Assembly (NCBI GenBank): GCA_016291895.1
Contig: JAEEZO010000032.1
Coordinates: 1 to 33,477, forward strand
Direction of reading: 5' to 3'
Origin: Caryophanales bacterium
GTDB lineage: Bacteria; Bacillota_I; Bacilli_A; RF39; UBA660
DNA: 33,477 nucleotides
The translations under genes and the position numbers were made by a program. The notes below the pieces were generated by a model. It had not been told where the DNA came from. It did no database searches and saw nothing but the letters and a program-made list of their open reading frames with translations. Shown piece after piece: positions 8,578 through 18,080 of this stretch (positions within the stretch are counted from its first letter, which is position 1; every line of letters begins with the position of its first letter).

Positions 8578-11500
8578 ATTTGAATTTTACAACAAGTGAA
8601 ATTGAATCGTTAGGATTTTCAACATTTTGGAAAATGATTGTACGATTAGTGCCAGTTTCATGAGGTAACCACATAACGAAGGTTGTATCGTTTGTTGCTC
8701 CCCAACGTTGTGCATCAGCGTAATCTTCAGGTTCAATATGATATTGAACACCTTGAACTTTTGCTCCTAAATCAACTAATACACCTACCCATTTTTTTGG
8801 TTCCGTACTATTTCCTCCTACGTATGCTGTTAAACCATTATCCGTAATAGTGAAAGCATTTACACCAATTGCTACTGTATAATTTCCAGCATTTTGAGCA
8901 ATACCTGGATTATCAGTTTCTGTCATACCATTTATACTTATTGGTGTTGCACTTTTAAATCTAATAGCTGGGATATCGTCAACAACAACGGTTATTGTGA
9001 TACTATCATTTGGATTATCTACATTAGTGAAGGTATAATTACCAGCACTCTCTGTAGTTAACCACATAACAAATGTTGTATCATTTGTTGCTCCCCATCT
9101 TTGGGCATCACTATAATCAATATCTTCTATTGTATAATTAGATCCACGAACTTTTACTCCTAAATCAACTAGGATTCCTACCCATTTCATTGGAGTAGAT
9201 GTATTACCACCAACATAAGGAGTTAAACCATTATTTTTGATAGTAATTGTATTTCCATCTTTTGTTACCGTATATTTATTAATATTAGCAGTAATTCCTG
9301 GATTATCTGTTGATGTAGCATTTGATGCATCAATCTTTGAAGCACTCTCAAATGAGATTGGATCAATAAATCTTACTGTTACATCAATTGTATCATTAGC
9401 ATCATCAACATTAGCAAATGAGAAAGTTCCGCCTTGTTCTGTTGTTAGCCACATAATGAAGGTTGTATCATTTGTTGCTCCCCAACGTGCTGCATCAGCA
9501 TAATCTTCATCATTTATTCCATAGTTTCCTGTTCCTACTACTTTAACACCTAAATCAACAAGGATTCCTACCCATTTTTTAGGTGATGCAATATTTCCAC
9601 CAACATATGGAACAATTCCATTATCATAAACAGTTATTGTTGTTCCATCTTTAGATACTGTATATTTATCAGCATTGATTGCAATGCCTGGATTATCTCC
9701 AGACACTGCATTCTCTGCATTTATTACAGATACATTTGCTAAGTTAGCAACTGGGAAATCTTCTTCAAAATTAACTGTGATATTAATTGTATCAGTTGGT
9801 TCATCAACATTAGTGAATGTAAATGTTCCACCTTGTTCTGTTGTTAACCACATAATGAAGGTTGTATCATTTGTTGCACCCCAACGTTGTGCATCAGCGT
9901 AGTCAACAGCTTCAATTGTATATGTTGTACCTTGAACTTTTACTCCAAGATCAACAAGGATTCCAACCCACTTCTTAGCTGTAGGAATATTTCCACCTAT
10001 ATAAGGAATTATTCTTCTATCAGTAACAGTGATTGTATTTCCATCTTTTGTTACATCATATTTATTAATATTAGCAGTAATACCTGGATTATCACTTGGT
10101 GCAGCATTTGTTACATCAATCTTTGTAGCTGTTTTGAAATCGATTGAAGCAACATTAGCTCTAAATGTGATAGTTACAGGTTCTGATTCTTGACTGTAAA
10201 TCTTTTGAGTTCCATTCATTACATATGCTTTAGCATAATATGTCTTAATAGAACCTCTTGGTACATTTTCTAATACTCCTACACCACCTGTAGGGATATC
10301 AGCTAATACTAACTCATCAGTTTCATCATCGAATAAATCCATCTTGTCATAGTAATAAACACTATTATTTGGATTTTCATTATCTAAATAATATGTATTA
10401 GTTGTAGTAATTGGACTTCCAATATCAATACTACATGTCATACCACTACATACTACTGGATCAGGTGTAGCAATAGTTGGTTTTGGTACATGTAATTCAA
10501 ATACAACTGGATTTGAATATTCACTATAAACTGTCTTATTACCAAATGTCTTATATGCTCTTGCATAATATGTTTTAACTACATCAATTTCACTAAAGAT
10601 ACGATTATCTCTCATATCATTAGCATCTGTTTCATGTGGTAAATCAACTTCTACATATTCATCTCCATTTTTTTCATATAATTTGAATCCATCAATCTTA
10701 TATGTAAGCGGTTCTTCATTACTAACTAAATAATCATCAGCATTAATACCAATCAAATATACATATGGTGCAGGATGACCGTTTTCACTTAATGTTGGTG
10801 TAGCAATCTCATAATTGAATGTTACTGTTTGTGTTTCTGTTGGATTACTATATACCTTTTCACCATTATACATTACATATGCTTTAGCATAATAATTCTT
10901 TGTTGATAAAACTTCAATTCCGTTTAATTCTCTAGTAGCACCTGTTGGAATACCTACAAGTACTGGTTCAGTTACACCTTCTTCGAATAAATCCATATAG
11001 TCATAATAGTATACTGGATTTTCTTCATCTTTAATGAAGTATGTTGTTTCAAGAATTGGACTACCTACATCATAAATTGTACATGAATCACCAGTACTAC
11101 AATCAATATTTCTTATATCAAGTCCTGGTACAGGGATTTCTGTATCAACTTTAACTACTTCAGCATAGTCACCATATAGAATGTTATTTCTATCATATTT
11201 AACTACTGCTCTAGCTGTAATACTCTTCTTAACATTAGGTACATCGTAAACACGATTATCTAATGGACCATTGTTACTTGAACTTGCATAATCTAATTCA
11301 ATTGGTGTATAAATATCTCCACCTAAACCTGGTAATGATGCTTTACCATATTCAAAGAATTCAACACTATCTACCATACAATTATCATTTGTACAGAATT
11401 CTTCTTTATTAAGAATTACATAAGGTTTTAATGGCTCTCTACCATCTTTTACCTTTAATACAAGTTTTGGTAAATTATTCTTGAAATCAAATACTAATGG

Positions 11501-14500
11501 TTGAGAATTAGAACTTAATACTTTTAATTCTCCAATATTTACATATGCTTTTGCAGTATATGTCATTTTTTCACCAATTGTTCCATAAACAGAAACATGT
11601 TGATCAAGTGCTGTTGCTGTTACAACTGGTGTTGGTCTAGTACTACCATTTGAACCATAAACAATATATCCATCTATATTTCCATGAACAACACTAGAAC
11701 TATAATTAATGCTTACATCAGTAGCCATCTTACGTTCTCTATCATCATAATAGAACTTGTTATATCCATTTGGATCATCAACATTGTTCCAATCATGAAC
11801 AAACTCTGGTGTAGGAACAATTAATACATAATCAAGAGTTAATTCATTAGAAGCAGCACTATAAATCTTAGCATTACCATATTTCTTATATGCTTTTGCA
11901 TAGATTGTTTTTGAAGTTTCATATGTTCCTTCAATTGCAAGATGTTCATCAAATGATTGAGCACTTGCAAGTAAAGTATCTCCTTCGAATACATCGTATC
12001 CATCAGCATCATTATCATTTGAATTTTGAGGTAATACAAGACTTACATCTGTATATAACTTACCTTCATTAACATAATATTTTGTATATCCATTTGGATC
12101 ATCAACATTGTTCCAATCTAGAGCAAGTGTTGGTGCTTCTGGAACTGTAGCAGTAAATGTTAATGTTAAAGGTTGTGATTCACTACTATAAATCTTTGAA
12201 ATTATTTCTTGATTATTTTCATCTACACCACTTATATATGTAACATATGTCTTAGCATAGTATGTCTTAGTTGCATTTATTGGAGCATATACAGTTAATA
12301 AATCACTATAAGCTCCTGATGCAATTGGATCACCATTTAAGTTTTCAAATACATCATAACCATCAATGTAATCTGTAAACATATCATTATCTAATGACAT
12401 TTCAAGGTTTGTTGCCATCATTTCTCTTGTAGCATCATAATAGAATAAGTTTTCACCATCATTATGTTGAGCTAATTGAGGTGTAGGTAAAATTTTATGG
12501 AAATCAAGATCTACATTATTAGATTTTGTACTATAATCTTTAGCAACGTCATTTCCAGATCCATATTTAACATATGCTTTTGCATAATATGAAGCATTTG
12601 TATCAGGAAGTTCCATTACTCTTGTAGCATTACCTACTCTAACATTTTCAGCAACAAGGATATCGTCACCATCAGTAACTACTTTAAATACATCATATCC
12701 ATCAGCATTTGCGTTATTAGGTAAGTCAGCATATAGATTTGCAACAATCTTATCACCATCTACAAAGTATTTAGTATATCCATTTGGATCAAATTCTGAA
12801 TCCCAACTTAGAACTAATTCAGGTTGTGTTGGAACAACATTTCTAAATGTTAATTCTAATCCTGTTGAGAAATCACTATATATTTTTTCATCTCCTAATT
12901 CAACATAAGTTCTTGCATAGAAGATCTTCGTTTCTCCTAAATTACCATAAACTGTTGTAGGTGTATCACCTTCAATTGGAGTAGCATTTGGAGCAAGAGA
13001 TTCGAATATATCATAACCATTTAACATTGCGAATTCTGCTTCATCAGGTAATTCCATTGTTACTTCAGTTGACATTTGTCCATTTGCATAAACAAATTCA
13101 TTGTCAACTTGAACTAAAGTTGGTTTTGGTAATTTTAATTGGAAATTAAGTTCAAGCATTTCGCTTGCTTCACTATAATCTTTAATAGGATTTGTAGTGC
13201 CATATTTCTTATATGTTTTTGCATAATATGTTGCAGTTGTATTTAAATCTTCTACAATAACTGGTGAATTTCCACCGATTACATTATTTTCTACAACAAG
13301 TATATCATCACTATCATTAACTACTTTAAATACATCATAACCATCTGCGTTATATGTTTCTGGTAAAATTGCATATACATTTGTAGCAACTTTGCCATCT
13401 TGTGCAAAGTATTTTGAATATCCTTCTGGATCATAAGTTGGATCCTCTTCACGAATAAGATCAACACTTTGTTTGAATCTACTTACTGGAGTTGGAGCAG
13501 CATTTCTAAATGTTAATTCTAATCCAGTTGAAAGATCACTATAAATTTTATGTGTTCCAACTTGAACATAAGCTCTTGCATAGAACATCTTAGTATCTTT
13601 TAATTCACCATAAACAGTTGTTGATTCATTAATAATACCTGTTATTGGTTCAGCATTTGGAGCAAGAGATTCAAATATATCATAACCAGTAATATTACTT
13701 GTATTAACATCATTTGGGAATGTTATATGAACATCTGTTCCTAACATATTCTTAGTTTCATCATAGAAATATAAGTCACCTTGAACTTCATCTTGAACTA
13801 ATGTTGGTTTTGGAACAACCAAATGGAAGTCAAGAGTTAATGGAGTAGATTCTTCACTATAATCTTTTAAAGCATTTGCACCTGTTCCATATTTCTTATA
13901 TGTTTTTGCATAATATGTTGCAGGTTGTTCAGGTTCTCCAATAACTACCGCAAGGGCACTTGGAATTAATTCTTCTTGATTAACTATTTGATTATTGGCA
14001 TCAAAAATATCATATCCATCAGCAATAGCATTCTCAGGTAATTCAATATATACGAGAGTTGCTAATTGATTATTATAAACAGAATATTTTGTATAACCTT
14101 CTGGATCATCTTCTTCATTCCATCCAAGTAATAATGTTGGTTTAGTTGGAACGCCGTTTCTAAATGTTAATGTTAACTCTTCAGATTCAGCACTATATAA
14201 TTTATCTTCACCAACCATTACATATGTTTTTGCATAATATGTTTTAGTTGCACCTAAATTAGCTTTTAAGGTTACACTTCCTGTTCTAGTACCAGTTGCA
14301 ACAACATCATTTTCTTCGAATACATCGTAACCATCAACTTCTGATGCACTTGGCAATTCATTAATCTTAGCATCTATTGCCATTAATCCATTATCGAAAC
14401 GGAACTCATCATCAACTTTTACTAATGTTGGTGTTGGCATTTTTTTGTTAAAGTCAAGAGTTAAAGTACTTGATGCTTCACTATAATCTTTAACAGCATT

Positions 14501-17500
14501 TTCACCTGTTCCATATTTAATATATGTTTTTGCATAATATGTTTTTGGTGTATTAGCTAATCCAGAAATTAATACTGTTCCTTCAGTATCAACATCAATA
14601 GTATTAACTCTTACATTGTTTTCATCAAAAACATCATATCCATGAGCGAAACCAGATTCAGGTATATTTGCTTTAACATAAGCAGATAACTTACCATTTT
14701 CTACAAAGTATTTTGTATATCCATCTGGATCATCATTTTCATTCCAACTTAGAACTAATTCAGGTTTTGTTGGAATAAAGTTTCTAAATGTTAATGATAA
14801 TGCTGTAGAGTTTTCACTATATACTTTAACACCATCTATTACTGTATAAGTAACAGCATAGAACGTTTTTGTATCTGCAACATTTCCATATAAAGTTACA
14901 TTCTCACCGTAAGTACCAACTACTGGATCAGCATTTGGAACTAATTGTTCATAAACTTCATATCCACTAATATTTTCTATAACAGCATTATTAGGTACTG
15001 TTATGTAAGCTTTTGTTGCAAGCATACCTTTTTCTTCATCGAAATAGAATGCATCATCATCTTCATTACTTTGAAGTAATGATGGTGTTGGCATAACTAA
15101 ATCAAAGTCAAGTGAAAGTTCAGCTGCTTCATCACTATAATCTTTTAATGTTCCATATTTCTTATATGTTTTAGCATAATATTCTGATGTTATATCATAA
15201 GAACCAGTTACATAAGTAACATCATCAACACCAAGTTCACTAGTGTTAATAATTTCATTATTTTGATCGAAGATATCATATCCATCAGCTATATATTCAT
15301 CTGGTAAAGCAAGTTTTACTTTAGCTTTAATCTTACCATCTATAACATAATATTTTGAATAACCTTCTGTATCATTTTCATCATAAACATGTACTAATGT
15401 AGGTACTGTTGGAGCCGCATTTCTAAATGTTAATGTTAAATCGCTTGATTTATCACTATAAATTTTATCATCGCCAACCATAACATAAGCTTTTGCATAG
15501 AATGTTTTGGTTGAACCTAAATCTCCTTTTAATACTACATCAGCTGTAGGTAAACCAGTTGCAACAACAGAATCTACAACTAATCCACTTACCATAAATA
15601 CATCATATCCATCAGCATACTCAGGGCGAGCACCTTCTGGGAATGTTATATGAGCATCAATAGCCATCTGACCATTTAAATAATAGAATTCTTCATCACT
15701 ATTAATTAAAGTTGGTTTTGGTACCTTTTTATCAAAGTCTAATAATAAGACATTTGATTTCTCACTATAATCTTTAATATAATCAGTAGCATTTCCATAT
15801 TTAATATATGTTTTAGCATAATATCTTGCTGGAGTATCATTCTCTCCTACTAATGTTATGAATCCCATAACGTCAACATCGACATCAGGATCATTTACTA
15901 CTTGATCATTTTCATCAAATATATCATATCCTGTTCCTACATAAGAATCAGGTAATTCAATTCTAACTTTAGTAGATAATACACCATTTTCTACATAGTA
16001 TTTTGTATATCCTTCTTGATCAATACTTTGATCCCACCATTGTACTAAATTTGGTGTTGTTGGAATTTCACCTCTAAATGTTAATTGTAAAGGTGAAGTA
16101 AAATCACTATATACTCTTTGATTACCAACTTGAACAAATGTTCTAGCATATATTGTCTTTGTACTTCCAAGCTCATCATATAGAGTTGTTTGTGTACCAA
16201 AGTTACCTTCAATTGGTGTACCAAGAGGATCTAATTGTTCATAAATTTCATAACCATCAACAGTTAATCCATCTTCTAATGTAACATTTACATCAATAGC
16301 CATTTGACCATTTTCATAACGAACATCACTAACTTTTACTAATGTAGGTTCACCCATAACCATTTCAAAGTCTAGCGTTAAACAATCTTCTTCACTAGGA
16401 TCTTTAATGAAATTATCAGCAGAACCATATTTTACATAAGTCTTAGCACAGAAAGTTCTTTCAACATCAGGACTACCTGTTACTGTTACAATGCCATCAA
16501 CACCGATATCTTCTGCATTAACACGTTCACCATTTTCAAATACATCAAATCCATCAGCAATTGCATTTTCTGGTAATGTAATCTTTAATTTTGTAGCTAA
16601 TTTACCATCTTGAACAAAATATTTAGAATATTCAGTTTGATAATCTTGAACTAATACTGGATCTGTTGGAGCAGCATTTCTAAATGTTAATTGTAGATCA
16701 GCTGATTTTTCACCATATACTTTATTATCACCACTGCCTCTATATGCTTTTGCATAATAAGTTCCACTTTTACCTAATTCGTTAGATAAAACAGCATTTC
16801 CTAAATTACCAGTTTCATCTTTTTGTACAATAGCAACACTTCTATCTTCAGAGCCAGCAGTTACTTTAAATATTTCATAGCCATCAACAATAGCACCCTC
16901 TGGTAAAGTTACTTGAACATCAGTTTCAATATTACCAACTTCAGGGTCAGCTTCAGGATTATAACGATATAAAGGTTCATTTTCTTTTTGAACTTGAGTT
17001 AATGTTACTCCAGGCATAACCATATTAAAATCTAGTTCTATTGTTGGAGATGGTGTACTATACATTTTAGTTTCATTAAGGTATGTTTTATATACCTTTA
17101 CGTAATAAGTTGCAGGAGTTGTTTCTGGCTTAGTAATTTGAATAGGCCCAATTATTGAAAGAGGCCCAGAAACTGGACCAGAAACAACAACACGATCATT
17201 ACTATCATATACTTCATAACCGTCTATATTATTATCACTTGTTTGAATCTTAATGTTAGCATACAACAGTCCCTTATCATTGATTAAATACTTATTATAC
17301 CCATTTGGATCAGTAACATCATCCCAATCTAGAAACGCTGTTGGTGAAGACATTTGTTTTACTCCATCTTTATATTCAATAGTAAAACTACTAGGTGGAT
17401 TAATTGGTTCATCAGTAATGGCATTAAACCATTGATTACCATTTTCATCTGGACCACTCGCTTTGTAATAGATAACTCTATCATCCAAAGATTCATAAGT

Positions 17501-17740
17501 ATCCCCACTTATAGTTTTTGATGCAAGCATTATCCATTCAGTGGTTAATACTCTATTATAAGGGCTACCTGAAGCAGGTCTACGTGTAAATAGGTGTGTA
17601 CCTATTACATATGACATATTGCCAACACATAGTTGAGTATTTGGATCACAACTATCGCTTGTATAATATGTATCTGCTTTAACATTAAAACCTAACACAA
17701 AGACAATTAATACTATGAATAATAATAATTTTTTCTTCAT
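8576..17740 (-). CDS. Giant secreted tandem-repeat protein (about 22 Fn3/Ig-like units plus four C-terminal repeats)
   Basis: 3054 residues. The N-terminus is a signal peptide (KKK, hydrophobic core, cut probably near residue 22). After an N-terminal region of ~100 residues come about 22 units of 95-120 residues. Each begins P-[TK]-x-P-x-L, has [AV]-D-G-Y-[DE]-[VI]-[FY] in the middle and ends YAK-[TA]-Y...S...L-x-[LF]-x-F. Two subtypes alternate: one with GY-[TS]-KY near its start and KYG...KDYS, the other with NG-x-[ML]-[AS] and an [IV]-YS motif. The pattern suggests Fn3/Ig-like beta sandwiches. Residues ~2530-3054 hold four copies of a different ~130-residue domain containing WVG-[IV]-LVDLG and RWGATNDTTF. 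The chain ends with that domain: no LPXTG-like motif, membrane helix, LysM or SLH is visible. The gene starts 2 nt after the 111-aa gene, with AAAGGAG upstream. It probably codes for a secreted adhesin or matrix polymer; the role is inferred. Confidence 0.85.
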   Translation of the reverse strand: MKKKLLLFIVLIVFVLGFNVKADTYYTSDSCDPNTQLCVGNMSYVIGTHLFTRRPASGSPYNRVLTTEWIMLASKTISGDTYESLDDRVIYYKASGPDENGNQWFNAITDEPINPPSSFTIEYKDGVKQMSSPTAFLDWDDVTDPNGYNKYLINDKGLLYANIKIQTSDNNIDGYEVYDSNDRVVVSGPVSGPLSIIGPIQITKPETTPATYYVKVYKTYLNETKMYSTPSPTIELDFNMVMPGVTLTQVQKENEPLYRYNPEADPEVGNIETDVQVTLPEGAIVDGYEIFKVTAGSEDRSVAIVQKDETGNLGNAVLSNELGKSGTYYAKAYRGSGDNKVYGEKSADLQLTFRNAAPTDPVLVQDYQTEYSKYFVQDGKLATKLKITLPENAIADGFDVFENGERVNAEDIGVDGIVTVTGSPDVERTFCAKTYVKYGSADNFIKDPSEEDCLTLDFEMVMGEPTLVKVSDVRYENGQMAIDVNVTLEDGLTVDGYEIYEQLDPLGTPIEGNFGTQTTLYDELGSTKTIYARTFVQVGNQRVYSDFTSPLQLTFRGEIPTTPNLVQWWDQSIDQEGYTKYYVENGVLSTKVRIELPDSYVGTGYDIFDENDQVVNDPDVDVDVMGFITLVGENDTPARYYAKTYIKYGNATDYIKDYSEKSNVLLLDFDKKVPKPTLINSDEEFYYLNGQMAIDAHITFPEGARPEYADGYDVFMVSGLVVDSVVATGLPTADVVLKGDLGSTKTFYAKAYVMVGDDKIYSDKSSDLTLTFRNAAPTVPTLVHVYDENDTEGYSKYYVIDGKIKAKVKLALPDEYIADGYDIFDQNNEIINTSELGVDDVTYVTGSYDITSEYYAKTYKKYGTLKDYSDEAAELSLDFDLVMPTPSLLQSNEDDDAFYFDEEKGMLATKAYITVPNNAVIENISGYEVYEQLVPNADPVVGTYGENVTLYGNVADTKTFYAVTYTVIDGVKVYSENSTALSLTFRNFIPTKPELVLSWNENDDPDGYTKYFVENGKLSAYVKANIPESGFAHGYDVFDENNVRVNTIDVDTEGTVLISGLANTPKTYYAKTYIKYGTGENAVKDYSEASSTLTLDFNKKMPTPTLVKVDDEFRFDNGLMAIDAKINELPSASEVDGYDVFEENDVVATGTRTGSVTLKANLGATKTYYAKTYVMVGEDKLYSAESEELTLTFRNGVPTKPTLLLGWNEEDDPEGYTKYSVYNNQLATLVYIELPENAIADGYDIFDANNQIVNQEELIPSALAVVIGEPEQPATYYAKTYKKYGTGANALKDYSEESTPLTLDFHLVVPKPTLVQDEVQGDLYFYDETKNMLGTDVHITFPNDVNTSNITGYDIFESLAPNAEPITGIINESTTVYGELKDTKMFYARAYVQVGTHKIYSDLSTGLELTFRNAAPTPVSRFKQSVDLIREEDPTYDPEGYSKYFAQDGKVATNVYAILPETYNADGYDVFKVVNDSDDILVVENNVIGGNSPVIVEDLNTTATYYAKTYKKYGTTNPIKDYSEASEMLELNFQLKLPKPTLVQVDNEFVYANGQMSTEVTMELPDEAEFAMLNGYDIFESLAPNATPIEGDTPTTVYGNLGETKIFYARTYVELGDEKIYSDFSTGLELTFRNVVPTQPELVLSWDSEFDPNGYTKYFVDGDKIVANLYADLPNNANADGYDVFKVVTDGDDILVAENVRVGNATRVMELPDTNASYYAKAYVKYGSGNDVAKDYSTKSNNVDLDFHKILPTPQLAQHNDGENLFYYDATREMMATNLEMSLDNDMFTDYIDGYDVFENLNGDPIASGAYSDLLTVYAPINATKTYYAKTYVTYISGVDENNQEIISKIYSSESQPLTLTFTATVPEAPTLALDWNNVDDPNGYTKYYVNEGKLYTDVSLVLPQNSNDNDADGYDVFEGDTLLASAQSFDEHLAIEGTYETSKTIYAKAYKKYGNAKIYSAASNELTLDYVLIVPTPEFVHDWNNVDDPNGYNKFYYDDRERKMATDVSINYSSSVVHGNIDGYIVYGSNGSTRPTPVVTATALDQHVSVYGTIGEKMTYTAKAYVNIGELKVLSSNSQPLVFDFKNNLPKLVLKVKDGREPLKPYVILNKEEFCTNDNCMVDSVEFFEYGKASLPGLGGDIYTPIELDYASSSNNGPLDNRVYDVPNVKKSITARAVVKYDRNNILYGDYAEVVKVDTEIPVPGLDIRNIDCSTGDSCTIYDVGSPILETTYFIKDEENPVYYYDYMDLFEEGVTEPVLVGIPTGATRELNGIEVLSTKNYYAKAYVMYNGEKVYSNPTETQTVTFNYEIATPTLSENGHPAPYVYLIGINADDYLVSNEEPLTYKIDGFKLYEKNGDEYVEVDLPHETDANDMRDNRIFSEIDVVKTYYARAYKTFGNKTVYSEYSNPVVFELHVPKPTIATPDPVVCSGMTCSIDIGSPITTTNTYYLDNENPNNSVYYYDKMDLFDDETDELVLADIPTGGVGVLENVPRGSIKTYYAKAYVMNGTQKIYSQESEPVTITFRANVASIDFKTATKIDVTNAAPSDNPGITANINKYDVTKDGNTITVTDRRIIPYIGGNIPTAKKWVGILVDLGVKVQGTTYTIEAVDYADAQRWGATNDTTFIMWLTTEQGGTFTFTNVDEPTDTINITVNFEEDFPVANLANVSVINAENAVSGDNPGIAINADKYTVSKDGTTITVYDNGIVPYVGGNIASPKKWVGILVDLGVKVVGTGNYGINDEDYADAARWGATNDTTFIMWLTTEQGGTFSFANVDDANDTIDVTVRFIDPISFESASKIDASNATSTDNPGITANINKYTVTKDGNTITIKNNGLTPYVGGNTSTPMKWVGILVDLGVKVRGSNYTIEDIDYSDAQRWGATNDTTFVMWLTTESAGNYTFTNVDNPNDSITITVVVDDIPAIRFKSATPISINGMTETDNPGIAQNAGNYTVAIGVNAFTITDNGLTAYVGGNSTEPKKWVGVLVDLGAKVQGVQYHIEPEDYADAQRWGATNDTTFVMWLPHETGTNRTIIFQNVENPNDSISLVVKFK
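8579..10155 (-). repeat. Four tandem copies of an unrecognised ~130-aa domain
   Basis: Inside the giant gene, four units (roughly 10155-9751, 9750-9361, 9360-8966 and 8965-8579) share DNPGI, Y-[VI]-GGN, KWVG-[IV]-LVDLG and RWGATNDTTF-[IV]-MWL. Similarity is visible at the DNA level too, especially around 9840-9900, 9435-9500, 9060-9110 and 8660-8715, which indicates recent duplication or selection for uniformity. Confidence 0.85.
10156..17440 (-). repeat. About 22 tandem Fn3/Ig-like repeats in two alternating subtypes
   Basis: A recurring DNA phrase equivalent to LTFRN followed by P-T-x-P marks every second boundary (for example near 16675, 15415, 14155, 13500 and 12840). The last units (before 10160) diverge and gain Cys pairs. 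Unit number was counted by eye from translated boundaries and could be off by one or two. Confidence 0.75.
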
Positions 17741-17742
17741 AT

Positions 17743-18078
17743 TTATTCTCCTTTCTCAATCTTCGCAACCACTTCTTTATCATTCTTTAAAATAATTTTT
17801 AACTCAGTTTCATTTTTTATTTCACCGAAATAAACTGTAGAATATTCTGAGTCACACAAAAGTGTTCCGTTCATTTTTCGGATTTCTTTATGTTCTATTT
17901 TTTTATTATTTTTATACACCGTTAGGATACGGTCTGGGGATTTATCATCCACCAGACTTATCTTAACAGTATAAACCGCATTTTTATCATCATTTGCTCT
18001 TTTAATCATAAAGAACACAATTCCTGCTATTAGCAAAACAGCTATAGCAACTATAATTATTAATTTCTTATTTTTCAT
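17743..18078 (-). CDS. Small membrane-anchored protein sharing a domain with the 772-aa neighbour
   Basis: 111 residues: a cytosolic KNKK start, one membrane helix at ~5-25, then an extracellular domain. I do not recognise a named family. Its C-terminal ~80 residues resemble the C-terminus of the upstream 772-aa protein. Both have an [IL]-T-[VI]-x-[KR]-N segment, a polar EIRK/REID stretch, then EIKN-x-T-x-LKI-x-L and E-x-V-x-A near the end. It starts 2 nt after the stop of the 772-aa gene and ends 2 nt before the ATG of the giant gene, so the three are certainly one operon. GAAAGGAG at its 3' end is the ribosome site of the giant gene. A chaperone, anchor or docking role for the giant protein is possible but is only an inference from position. 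Confidence 0.75.
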   Translation of the reverse strand: MKNKKLIIIVAIAVLLIAGIVFFMIKRANDDKNAVYTVKISLVDDKSPDRILTVYKNNKKIEHKEIRKMNGTLLCDSEYSTVYFGEIKNETELKIILKNDKEVVAKIEKGE

Positions 18079-18080
18079 AA

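Noticed and set aside
8576..8640. Sortase sorting signal at the end of the giant protein
   Set aside because: The chain ends directly after the fourth repeat domain with no LPXTG/NPQTN-like motif, hydrophobic helix or basic tail.
9237..10147. Short plus-strand ORFs inside the giant gene
   Set aside because: They mirror the repeat domains in an antisense frame, lack ribosome sites and have no independent promoter.
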